From Alphaproteobacteria bacterium (GTDB taxonomy: Bacteria; Pseudomonadota; Alphaproteobacteria; UBA2136; JALTLI01): DNA of 10,605 nucleotides. The stretch is from NCBI GenBank assembly GCA_027005635.1, contig JALTLI010000172.1, forward strand, positions 1 to 10,605. The letters are read 5' to 3'. The notes beneath the pieces were generated by a model. It did not search any database. It worked only from the letters and a program-made list of their open reading frames with translations, and was not told the origin of the DNA. The translations under genes and the position numbers were made by a program. Below, one piece after another: positions 1 to 6,720 of this stretch. The stretch's first letter is position 1. Every line of letters starts with the position of its first letter.

Positions 1-660
1 ATCTGGGGTGATTGAAATATTAATGTATTTATCACCTCTCAAAATTGTAAACAGACTTTTTTCTCCGCCTAAATCAGCAATAATATCAGCAACTTCTTGG
101 AAGTTATTAATTGCTATACCGTTAATAGAAATAATTTGATCATCTTCTACTAAACCAGCTTTATCAGCTGGCATACCTTTTGAAACACCGGCAATAATTG
201 CAGGAGTTTCATCTAATGGAACAGCTTCTTTTTCACCGGTCATAAATATTCCAGTTAAAAATACAAATGCTAAAACAAAGTTAGCTAATGGACCAGCAAA
301 AACAACCCAAATACGTGCAATAACATGTTTTTCAAAAAATGCAGTGCCTTCTTTATAGGCTTTTTTATCATCTTCATTATCATCTTCACCAACCATTTTA
401 ACGTAACCACCTAAGGGAACTAGGCAAACCTTCCAACGAGTTTGGTGTTTATCGTACCAGCCAAAAATTTCTTTACCGAAGCCGATAGAAAAAGCTTCTA
501 TGCCAACACCAACACTACGTGCTGCCATGTAATGACCAAGCTCATGAAAAAATACTAAAATACTTAATACAATAATAAAGGCTAGCAATGTCCAAACCTG
601 CTCACCACCTGGTACAGATGCGAAAATATTGTAAAGTGCTGGTAAAAAATCAAATTCCAT
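1..660 (-). CDS. rseP: RseP-family site-2 zinc metalloprotease, N-terminal part (gene runs off the left edge)
   Basis: Read on the minus strand from ATG at 660-658, this gives 220 residues with no stop before the window edge, so the C-terminal part (further membrane segments and the second zinc ligand region) lies outside. Seen: a first membrane segment at about residues 21-37 carrying the zinc/catalytic motif HELGH (H39, E40, H43), followed by the family signatures GGYVKMVGE and, near residue 121, FAGPLANFVLAF starting a second membrane segment. Residues from about 145 onward look like a PDZ domain (GMPADKAGL, DDQIISING). The family cleaves transmembrane segments of anti-sigma factors and signal-peptide remnants in the inner membrane. 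The ATG has no convincing Shine-Dalgarno sequence. It lies 102 bases downstream of uppS, with cdsA and dxr absent in between. Identification is firm; the actual substrate here is unknown. Confidence 0.95.
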   Translation of the reverse strand, partial: MEFDFLPALYNIFASVPGGEQVWTLLAFIIVLSILVFFHELGHYMAARSVGVGIEAFSIGFGKEIFGWYDKHQTRWKVCLVPLGGYVKMVGEDDNEDDKKAYKEGTAFFEKHVIARIWVVFAGPLANFVLAFVFLTGIFMTGEKEAVPLDETPAIIAGVSKGMPADKAGLVEDDQIISINGIAINNFQEVADIIADLGGEKSLFTILRGDKYINISITPD

Positions 661-672
661 AATGGTAAAGTC

Positions 673-709
673 TCAATCTATTATTTTTGTTCGGTGCATT
701 ATAGATTGA
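673..709. repeat. 9-bp perfect inverted repeat overlapping a putative rseP promoter
   Basis: TCAATCTAT (673-681) and ATAGATTGA (701-709) are perfect complements 19 bases apart in the uppS-rseP gap. On the minus strand a perfect TATAAT box lies at 703-698, inside the right arm and loop. The best -35 about 17 bases further up is poor (TTTCAA). If transcription of rseP starts near 691, only one arm would be in the RNA, which favours a DNA-level site such as an operator over an RNA hairpin. No T-run follows on the minus strand; a T-run follows on the plus strand, but there is no plus-strand gene to terminate. Confidence 0.4.
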
Positions 710-762
710 TTTTATTATTATTGAAACAATATTATGCGTTTTTATTAAAAAATAATAAAAAT

Positions 763-1473
763 TTAAGCTACACCAAAACGTCTATCACGCTCAGCATAGC
801 TTTCTAGTGCTTTATCTAAATCTTCTTCAGTAAAATCTGGCCATGGAGTTTCACAAAAATATAGTTCAGAATACGCCATTTGCCACAACATAAAATTACT
901 TATACGCTGTTCCCCACTTGTACGAATAACTAAATCAGGATCAGGGATATGAATAGTATCTAGGTAATCAGAGAAAACTTCCTCATCAAAATCAGATGCA
1001 TAACGCCTTGAAGCATCAACATCTTCTGCAAACATTTGGGCTGCACGTACAATTTCATCACGTCCACTATAATTAATTGCAAAAACTATAGTTATTCCCG
1101 TGTTATCTTTAGTTCTTTCTTCAATTCCTGCAAGCATATCTGTTATATCGTTAGGTAATTTGCTTTGACCAGTTCTATCACCAATAAAACGAACACGTAT
1201 ATTTTTTTCCATTATATTTGAGAATTCTGCACTAAAATATTTACGCAATAAATCCATCAAGCCAGAAACTTCTTCGCTTGAGCGTTTCCAGTTTTCCACA
1301 GAAAAAGCAAATAATGTAACATAATTTATACCTTTATCCATACATTGCTGAATAACAGATTTAACTACATCTGCGCCTTTTTTATGCCCAAGAAGCCTTT
1401 GTAAGCCTTGTTTTTTTGCCCATCTTCCGTTGCCATCCATAATAAAAGCAACATGGTTTGGAATACTGCTCAT
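763..1473 (-). CDS. uppS: Isoprenyl transferase (undecaprenyl diphosphate synthase family)
   Basis: 236-residue cis-prenyltransferase that condenses isopentenyl diphosphate onto an allylic diphosphate to build the C55 lipid carrier used for peptidoglycan and surface glycans; soluble or membrane-associated. Seen: the N-terminal signature VAFIMDGNGRWAK with the catalytic Asp at residue 13, the LFAFSVENW block (54-62), and the C-terminal RTSGEQRISNF (184-194) and LWQMAYSELYF blocks that bind the diphosphate. I chose ATG at 1473-1471. The frame stays open a further 16 codons upstream to 1521, but that would overlap the end of frr and add residues without family similarity. The chosen start lies 7 bases after the frr stop, which suggests translational coupling; its own Shine-Dalgarno is weak. 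Fourth gene of the tsf-pyrH-frr-uppS run. Confidence 0.95.
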   Translation of the reverse strand: MSSIPNHVAFIMDGNGRWAKKQGLQRLLGHKKGADVVKSVIQQCMDKGINYVTLFAFSVENWKRSSEEVSGLMDLLRKYFSAEFSNIMEKNIRVRFIGDRTGQSKLPNDITDMLAGIEERTKDNTGITIVFAINYSGRDEIVRAAQMFAEDVDASRRYASDFDEEVFSDYLDTIHIPDPDLVIRTSGEQRISNFMLWQMAYSELYFCETPWPDFTEEDLDKALESYAERDRRFGVA

Positions 1474-1480
1474 ATTTAAA

Positions 1481-2035
1481 TTAAACCTGCATAATATCTT
1501 GTTCTTTTTGTTGTAAAGCACTATCTACTTTGGCAACAAAAGTATCTGTTATTTTTTGTATATCATCGCCTAATGAATGAACTTGATCTTCTGTTATATC
1601 ATTAGATTTTTCTTGTTTTTTAATAGTATCCATACCATCACGACGAACATTACGAATTGAAATACGTGCATTTTCTGCGTATTTTTTAGCAACTTTGCTA
1701 AGTTCCACCCTACGTTCTGCTGTAATATCTGGTAAATTTAAACGTACAACATTTCCTTCTGTCATTGGGTTTAAACCTAAACCTGAATCACGGATTGCTT
1801 TTTCTACAGCTGGAATTAGTGTTGTATCCCATACTTGAACAGAAATTGTTTTTGTATCTACTACATTAACTGTACCAACTTGAGCAATAGGAGTTTTACT
1901 ACCATAAGCATCTACCATTACAGGAGAAAGTAAATCTGCCGATGCACGACCAGTACGTAAACCGTTAAATTCTTGGGTAAGAACGTTGATAGCTCCTTCC
2001 ATTCTGCTTTCTAAATCTTTTGTTAAATCACTCAT
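1481..2035 (-). CDS. frr: Ribosome recycling factor
   Basis: 184 residues, against about 185 for the family. RRF works with EF-G after termination to split the post-termination ribosome so that subunits, mRNA and tRNA can be reused. Seen: the opening helix ending in LRTGRAS, the compact domain II region (VDAYGSKTPIAQVGTVNV), LNPMTEGNVVRLNLPDITAERR, and the long C-terminal helices with RISIRNVRRDGMDTIKK, all typical. The ATG at 2035-2033 is preceded by a clear AAGGG at 2047-2043, seven bases away. The gene starts 21 bases after pyrH ends and stops 7 bases before uppS, so it sits inside one transcription unit. Confidence 0.97.
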   Translation of the reverse strand: MSDLTKDLESRMEGAINVLTQEFNGLRTGRASADLLSPVMVDAYGSKTPIAQVGTVNVVDTKTISVQVWDTTLIPAVEKAIRDSGLGLNPMTEGNVVRLNLPDITAERRVELSKVAKKYAENARISIRNVRRDGMDTIKKQEKSNDITEDQVHSLGDDIQKITDTFVAKVDSALQQKEQDIMQV

Positions 2036-2056
2036 AATATTTCCCTTTTTCTTGGT

Positions 2057-2767
2057 TTAAGATGACACTTTTGTATGTTTAACTTCACCTTTAATAGCTT
2101 TTAATAAATTACCTTTTTCTGTTGCAGAGCAAACTATTATAGGTAAATCACTATCTCTACATAATGAAATTGCAGCAGCATCCATAACATGAAGATTTTT
2201 GCTTAAAACATCTGTATATGTAATATGTTCATAATGTTTTGCATCAGTATTTTTTAATGGATCTTTATCATAAATACCATCTACACGAGTTGCTTTAATA
2301 AGTAAATCAGCATCAATTTCTACTCCTCGAAGTGCTCCTGCTGTATCGGTTGTAAAAAATGGATTACCTGTTCCTGCGGCAAAAATAACAATTCTATTTT
2401 TCTTTAAATGACGAATTGCTCGGCGACGAATATAAGGCTCAGCTACTGCTTCCATATTAATGGCGCTCATTACTCTGGTACGAACACCTTGCTGCTCCAA
2501 AATATTTTGTAATGCAATTGAATTCATTACAGTACCAAGCATACCCATATGATCTGCGCTAGTTCTATCTAGTCCTTGGGCTGCACCTTCAACACCACGA
2601 ATAATATTACCACTACCAATAACTAAACCAATTTCATAGCCTTCATTATGAACAGTAACAACTTCTTCGGCAAGCTTTGACATGGCTTCAACATTAATAC
2701 CAAAACCAGAATTACCCATCAGCATTTCACCTGATAATTTTATTAGAAGTCTTTTTGGTTGTTCCAT
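2057..2767 (-). CDS. pyrH: UMP kinase
   Basis: 236 residues of the amino-acid-kinase fold. It phosphorylates UMP to UDP with ATP and feeds all pyrimidine nucleotide synthesis; bacterial enzymes are hexamers controlled by GTP and UTP. Seen: KLSGE (10-14) for the phosphate site, GSGNIIRG (51-58) for nucleotide binding, Asp72 in DHMGMLGT, FAAGTGNPFFTTDTA for UMP binding and ATRVDGIYDKDP near the ATP base site. The glycine loop reads GSGN where GGGN is more usual, a mild variation. The ATG at 2767-2765 has an AAAGG about 8 bases upstream. It is separated from tsf by 70 bases containing a strong hairpin, so its mRNA level may be set by partial readthrough. Confidence 0.96.
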   Translation of the reverse strand: MEQPKRLLIKLSGEMLMGNSGFGINVEAMSKLAEEVVTVHNEGYEIGLVIGSGNIIRGVEGAAQGLDRTSADHMGMLGTVMNSIALQNILEQQGVRTRVMSAINMEAVAEPYIRRRAIRHLKKNRIVIFAAGTGNPFFTTDTAGALRGVEIDADLLIKATRVDGIYDKDPLKNTDAKHYEHITYTDVLSKNLHVMDAAAISLCRDSDLPIIVCSATEKGNLLKAIKGEVKHTKVSS

Positions 2768-2798
2768 ATTTATGCCTTTAAAATTAATTAGTGTAATT

Positions 2799-2831
2799 AT
2801 TAAAATGGCGCCTTAACAGCGCCATTTTAAT
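2799..2831 (-). terminator. Hairpin between tsf and pyrH (terminator or attenuator)
   Basis: Arms ATTAAAATGGCGC (2799-2811) and GCGCCATTTTAAT (2819-2831) are perfect complements of 13 bp around a 7-base loop. In the minus-strand transcript the GC core GGCGC/GCGCC is followed by AUUUUAAUAAUU, so a U-rich tract comes right after the core. The hairpin lies 6 bases after the tsf stop codon and about 30 bases before the pyrH start. It fits a rho-independent terminator that is leaky, or a 3'-end-stabilising structure for tsf mRNA. The symmetric A/T flanks mean it could also work from the other strand, but no plus-strand gene is present. Confidence 0.75.
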
Positions 2832-2837
2832 TAATAT

Positions 2838-3728
2838 TTAGTTACCAGCTACTGCGGCAACTTCTGCTGCGAAATCTTCTTCAGCTTTTTCAATCCCCTC
2901 ACCTAGTTCTAAACGAACAAAGCCAGTAATTTTAGCATCTGGTGCAACAGCTGTTACAGCTTCTGCTACTTTTTTATCTGTATCCATAACAAAAGCTTGT
3001 TCTGTTAAACAGTTTTCTTGATAAAATTTATTAACTCTACCATCAACAATTTTTTCAATAATGTTTTCAGGTTTACCACTTGCTGCAGCTTGCTCTGTGA
3101 AAATTGCACGCTCACGTTCAATAGCTGTTGAATCTAGGCTGTCTCTATCCAAAGCTACAGGGTTACTTGCAGCAACGTGCATTGCAACACCTTTAGCAAT
3201 TTCTACTAAATCAGATGATGTTGATTCAATAGCAACAAGAACACCAATTTTACCACCCATGTGGATATATTCTTTAACAATACCATTAGGAACTTCAAGA
3301 ATTGTTGCGCGACGAACATTCATATTTTCACCAATTTTAGCAACTAAATCTTTAAGATATTGTTCAACAGTTTTACCGTCTTCCCATTCCATTGCATTAA
3401 TTGCATCTACATCTGTGTTACCAGATTTTAGTACACGAGCAGCTAATTCTTTTACAAAAGTAGAAAATAACTCATTTTTAGCAACAAAATCAGTTTCAGC
3501 GTTAACTTCAAGAACAACACCTCTAGTCCCATCAGAAATAGCAGTTACCAAACCTTCGGCAGCAACACGAGCGGATTTTTTATCTGCTTTAGCAATACCT
3601 TTTTTACGAAGCCAATCAGAAGCTTCTTCAAAGTTACCTGCATTTTCAGATAACGCGTTTTTACAATCCATCATACCAGCGCCTGTTTTTTCGCGCAGTT
3701 CCTTAACCATTGAAGCAGTAATTTGCAT
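2838..3728 (-). CDS. tsf: Translation elongation factor Ts
   Basis: 296 residues. EF-Ts is the guanine-nucleotide exchange factor that releases GDP from EF-Tu in the cytoplasm. Seen: the N-terminal UBA-like domain (MVKELREKTGAGMMDCKNAL), the TDFVAKNE motif (79-86) that contacts EF-Tu, then the two core subdomains with VLEVPNGIVKEYIHMGGKIGVLVAIE and the HVAASNP block, and a C-terminal coiled-coil/tail region typical of proteobacterial proteins. The ATG at 3728-3726 is preceded by AAGGA. In most relatives rpsB lies directly upstream; here the upstream neighbour is a GGDEF gene 89 bases away, so tsf probably has its own promoter in that gap. Confidence 0.97.
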   Translation of the reverse strand: MQITASMVKELREKTGAGMMDCKNALSENAGNFEEASDWLRKKGIAKADKKSARVAAEGLVTAISDGTRGVVLEVNAETDFVAKNELFSTFVKELAARVLKSGNTDVDAINAMEWEDGKTVEQYLKDLVAKIGENMNVRRATILEVPNGIVKEYIHMGGKIGVLVAIESTSSDLVEIAKGVAMHVAASNPVALDRDSLDSTAIERERAIFTEQAAASGKPENIIEKIVDGRVNKFYQENCLTEQAFVMDTDKKVAEAVTAVAPDAKITGFVRLELGEGIEKAEEDFAAEVAAVAGN

Positions 3729-3761
3729 TTTTTAATTCCTTTTATATTAAATAATAGCGTA

Positions 3762-3789
3762 ACAATAACAATTTTTGTAAAATTTGCAA
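3762..3789 (-). promoter_or_regulatory. Putative tsf promoter with extended -10
   Basis: On the minus strand TTGCAA (3789-3784) is followed after 16 bases by TATTGT (3767-3762), with TGT directly before the -10 box (an extended -10). A start near 3755 would leave a leader of about 27 bases containing the AAGGA ribosome site of tsf. Found by eye in AT-rich DNA, so chance matches are common. Confidence 0.35.
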
Positions 3790-3817
3790 GAATTAGTTTT
3801 AGTATTGGAAATAGTTA

Positions 3818-4648
3818 CTATGAATAAAAACGATAAGCATTTTTACCGCCTTGTTTTGCAGCGTACATAGATTCATCGGCTGCATTAATTAAACTTTCGG
3901 AATCTTTAGCATCTTCTGGTGCGCAGGCTATACCTAAACTTGCCCCCATACGAATACGATTACCAGATATCCACATTGGCATACCTATCATTTCTAGGAT
4001 TTTATCCGCTCTTTCACTAAGTGCTTCTTTGCCTGTTAAACCAGTAAACATAATAACAAATTCATCACCACCTAAACGACACAAAACGTCATTTTCACGG
4101 ACACATGCATTTAATCTATCTGCTACTGTGCGTAACGCCTCGTCTCCGACATCATGACCAAAATCATCATTAATAGGTTTAAACCCGTCTAAATCCATAA
4201 ATACTAGTGAAACTTCTTGATTATTTTCTAGTGCCCCTTCTAGCCTTTGCATTAAGTAGCGCCTGTTAGCTAAACCTGTTAGTGGATCTTCATTGGCATC
4301 ACGGATTGCTTTATCTCTATCGGTTAATTTATTTATACCTTCAGCTAGTAAGTTAAATTCATCATCTCTATCAACATCAATAGCGCTAGGTTTCTGCCCA
4401 CTTTCAATTGAACGAATAACATCTAATAATTGATTAATAGGATTAAGTGTACTTTTAGCAAGTAGCTTGGCTATTATAGCAGAAAAAATAATTGTTACTA
4501 AAAAGCAAAGCGCAACTTGCATAGATAAATTGGTACGTGAGAAAACTCTAAAGACAACAAAACTAAAAATAATACCTGTACTAATAGATGAAACTAATAG
4601 AACTGTTAAGTATCTTGCAAAAAAAGTTTTAAATTTTAATTTGCTCAA
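3818..4648 (-). CDS. Membrane-anchored GGDEF diguanylate cyclase with HAMP-like linker
   Basis: 276 residues. Makes cyclic di-GMP from two GTP at the inner membrane. Seen: two hydrophobic segments at about 14-36 and 44-64 with almost no periplasmic loop between them, a HAMP-like stretch (about 65-112, starting KSTLNPINQLLDVI), then a full GGDEF domain (about 117-276): DPLTGLANRR (121-130), the metal-site block FMDLDGFK (150-157), and RLGGDEF (191-197). R184 and D187 form an RxxD inhibitory site at the usual distance, so product feedback is likely. All catalytic residues look intact. The start is TTG at 4648-4646, chosen because GGAG (4659-4656) lies 7 bases upstream and the reading continues straight into a plausible basic N-terminus. 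It is placed upstream of tsf, where rpsB is usually found. Confidence 0.93.
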   Translation of the reverse strand: MSKLKFKTFFARYLTVLLVSSISTGIIFSFVVFRVFSRTNLSMQVALCFLVTIIFSAIIAKLLAKSTLNPINQLLDVIRSIESGQKPSAIDVDRDDEFNLLAEGINKLTDRDKAIRDANEDPLTGLANRRYLMQRLEGALENNQEVSLVFMDLDGFKPINDDFGHDVGDEALRTVADRLNACVRENDVLCRLGGDEFVIMFTGLTGKEALSERADKILEMIGMPMWISGNRIRMGASLGIACAPEDAKDSESLINAADESMYAAKQGGKNAYRFYS

Positions 4649-4700
4649 TTTGTTTCTCCGTTAATTTTTATTTTTTTATAGTTTAAATAGCATAACAAGC

Positions 4701-4730
4701 ATTACAGTTTTTTTAAAGAATTAATATAAT
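4701..4730 (+). promoter_or_regulatory. Putative promoter for the Na+/phosphate cotransporter gene
   Basis: ATTACA (4701-4706) and a perfect TATAAT (4725-4730) are spaced by 18 bases on the plus strand. A start near 4737 would give a leader of about 108 bases that includes the hairpin at 4752-4775. An alternative -10-like box, TATACT (4832-4837), lies just before the start codon. No phosphate-regulon-type direct repeats were seen. Confidence 0.35.
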
Positions 4731-4751
4731 TGCGCACCAATCAAACAACCC

Positions 4752-4775
4752 TAGGTGTGATACATGCCACACCTA
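4752..4775. repeat. Hairpin/palindrome in the divergent intergenic region
   Basis: TAGGTGTG (4752-4759) and CACACCTA (4768-4775) are perfect 8-bp complements around an 8-base loop ATACATGC. The arms are GC-rich compared with the surrounding DNA, which makes the element stand out. It lies between the start of the GGDEF gene (minus) and the cotransporter gene (plus), roughly 70 bases before the latter. It could be an operator for a dimeric regulator of either gene or a leader hairpin. It is not followed by a clean T-run. Confidence 0.5.
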
Positions 4776-4844
4776 TATTAATTAATTATGGGTATATAAA
4801 GAATATTTTAGCTTTAGTTATATTAAGTACATATACTATTTTTT

Positions 4845-6617
4845 ATGGCTATAAATAATAAATTTGTAATTTATATAATACTTCTTTTAGGGGTAGGATT
4901 TTTTGTATCACAAAGTATATCTAATGAATTTATTCAAGATATCATGAAAGTTGATTACCCAACTATGCTAATGGGATTTTTAGGCGGGGTATCATTTTTA
5001 TTATACGGGCTAGATAAAATGAGCATAGCCCTAAAAACACTTGCCGGAGATAACCTAAAAAGTATCCTTGGTAAACTAACAAGAACAAAAATTTCTAGCT
5101 TAATGACAGGTATAACAATTACTGCTGCCATTCAATCTAGTGCTGCAACAACTGTTATGGTAGTTGGTTTTATTGCTATTCAGGCCATTAAACTTCCGCA
5201 GGCTTTGGGGGTTATTTTAGGTGCAGATATTGGTACAACAATCACCGTTCAATTAATAGCTTTTAAATTAAATGAGTATGGTTTAATTGCTATTTGGCTT
5301 GGTTTTTCTATGCAACTTTTAGCAAAAAATGAACGTTATATAAGTATAGGTCATGCAATACTTGGTATAGGTATGATATTTTTTGGTATAAATTTAATTA
5401 GTGAAAGCATGGGAATTATAAGAGATATACCCGCTGTAGTTAACGCAATGACCCACATGAAAAGCCCATTAACTGGAATTTTTATTGGTATGGTACTAAC
5501 TATTTTAATGCAATCTAGCGCTGCTACTTTAGCGGTTATTATTGCCCTAGCCTCACATCAAATTTTATCATTAGAAGCATCTTTAATATTAGTCCTAGGT
5601 GCTAATGTTGGTACTTGTTTAACTGCATTAATTGCTAGTTCTGGTAAAAACAGACAATCACTACAAGCTGCAATGGGGCATATTTCATTTAAAATTATTG
5701 GAGTAACTTTAGCTGTTATTTTATTTAGTTACTTTATGCAACTAGTAAGTATGGTTTCTATGAATAATTTAACTTCTCAAGGCATTGCAACCGCTAGAGA
5801 TGTTGCAAATGCACACATGATATTTAATATTATCCTTGCTATATTGTTCTTACCTTTTGTTAATAAAATAGCAGTAATTTTACAAAAAATTATTCCGTTA
5901 AGAGAAAAAGATAAAATCATAAAACCAAAATATCTTGATAAAGGTTTAATTCACACACCTTCTCTAGCCATAGAAGCTGTTAAACTAGAACTTAAAAGAG
6001 TTGCAGATATTACCGAAGAAATACTAATAAAATCCATGCCTGCTGTATTATATAGTGAAGGAAAAGAACTAACCACAATAAAAAGAAAAGAAAAAGACGT
6101 AGATATTTTGTATAAAGAATGTATTAAATATTTATCTATTTTAAGCCGTGAAAGAATGAGTGAAAATAACTCTAACGAACTCACAAGAATAATAAACTTA
6201 GCAAATAACCTTGAAAATATCAGCGATATAGCCGGAGATGAAATGGTTAAACTAGGTAGAAAAAGAATACGCTTACATGTTGAAATGAATAAAGATGTTG
6301 CAGAAACTTTATCTAATTTACACAGTAAAGTTTTAAAAGCCTACAAACAAACTATTAAAGCTGCAATTAATAATGATATTGAACTTGCTCAAAAAACAAT
6401 AAAAATGAAACATAGTATTATTCGCCCTACAATTGAAGAACTTAAAGAAAACCAAACCAAAGGCTTATTAATTAAAGGTGAAAATCGTTTTAATACTTAT
6501 TCTGTGGAAGTTGATATTATAGATAGAATGAAACAAATATTTTATCACTCAAGAAGAATTTCCTTAGATGTTATTAGTTATAATGAAACTAATAACACAG
6601 AAAAATTATCTAATTAA
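4845..6617 (+). CDS. Na+/phosphate cotransporter family protein with PhoU-like C-terminal domain
   Basis: 590-residue inner-membrane protein of the NptA/YjbB type (Na_Pi_cotrans, PF02690, as I recall it). Seen: a short N-terminal membrane segment (about 8-22), then two homologous membrane halves each with the family's hallmark: QSSAATTVMVVGF starting at residue 97 and QSSAATLAVIIALA starting at residue 223, each followed by a glycine-rich GADIGTT/GANVGTC stretch. Membrane segments continue to about residue 345. Residues about 370-590 are soluble, helical and charged and resemble a PhoU domain. Members move phosphate with sodium, and the E. coli homologue has been linked to phosphate export; direction cannot be told here. 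The ATG has no Shine-Dalgarno; a later start at M34 would remove the first hydrophobic segment. It stands alone, 103 bases before the next gene. Confidence 0.92.
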   Translation: MAINNKFVIYIILLLGVGFFVSQSISNEFIQDIMKVDYPTMLMGFLGGVSFLLYGLDKMSIALKTLAGDNLKSILGKLTRTKISSLMTGITITAAIQSSAATTVMVVGFIAIQAIKLPQALGVILGADIGTTITVQLIAFKLNEYGLIAIWLGFSMQLLAKNERYISIGHAILGIGMIFFGINLISESMGIIRDIPAVVNAMTHMKSPLTGIFIGMVLTILMQSSAATLAVIIALASHQILSLEASLILVLGANVGTCLTALIASSGKNRQSLQAAMGHISFKIIGVTLAVILFSYFMQLVSMVSMNNLTSQGIATARDVANAHMIFNIILAILFLPFVNKIAVILQKIIPLREKDKIIKPKYLDKGLIHTPSLAIEAVKLELKRVADITEEILIKSMPAVLYSEGKELTTIKRKEKDVDILYKECIKYLSILSRERMSENNSNELTRIINLANNLENISDIAGDEMVKLGRKRIRLHVEMNKDVAETLSNLHSKVLKAYKQTIKAAINNDIELAQKTIKMKHSIIRPTIEELKENQTKGLLIKGENRFNTYSVEVDIIDRMKQIFYHSRRISLDVISYNETNNTEKLSN

Positions 6618-6621
6618 AACC

Positions 6622-6649
6622 TTTACTTATTTAATAAAAAACATATAAT
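6622..6649 (+). promoter_or_regulatory. Putative promoter upstream of the 189-residue protein
   Basis: TTTACT (6622-6627) and a perfect TATAAT (6644-6649) spaced by 16 bases. A start near 6656 would give a 65-base leader ending in the strong ribosome site AGGAG (6710-6714). A small GTGC...GCAC stem (6696-6699 with 6706-6709) sits directly before that site. Confidence 0.4.
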
Positions 6650-6720
6650 ACCTTATCTAAACAAAACTTTAAATCCCTTTTTTTTTATACTAACAGTGCC
6701 TAACAGCACAGGAGCCTTTT

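Noticed and set aside
1474..1521. Upstream extension of uppS by 16 codons
   Set aside because: It would overlap the end of frr, and the extra residues are not part of the family, which begins just before IPNHVAFIMDGNG.
3061..3735. A 224-codon open frame on the plus strand
   Set aside because: It lies opposite tsf, whose protein is unmistakable; the plus-strand translation is rich in Ser/Thr/Ala as expected for an antisense shadow and it has no ribosome site.
6675..6687. CCC followed by nine T after the cotransporter gene, as a terminator
   Set aside because: No hairpin precedes the T-run, so it does not meet the form of an intrinsic terminator.
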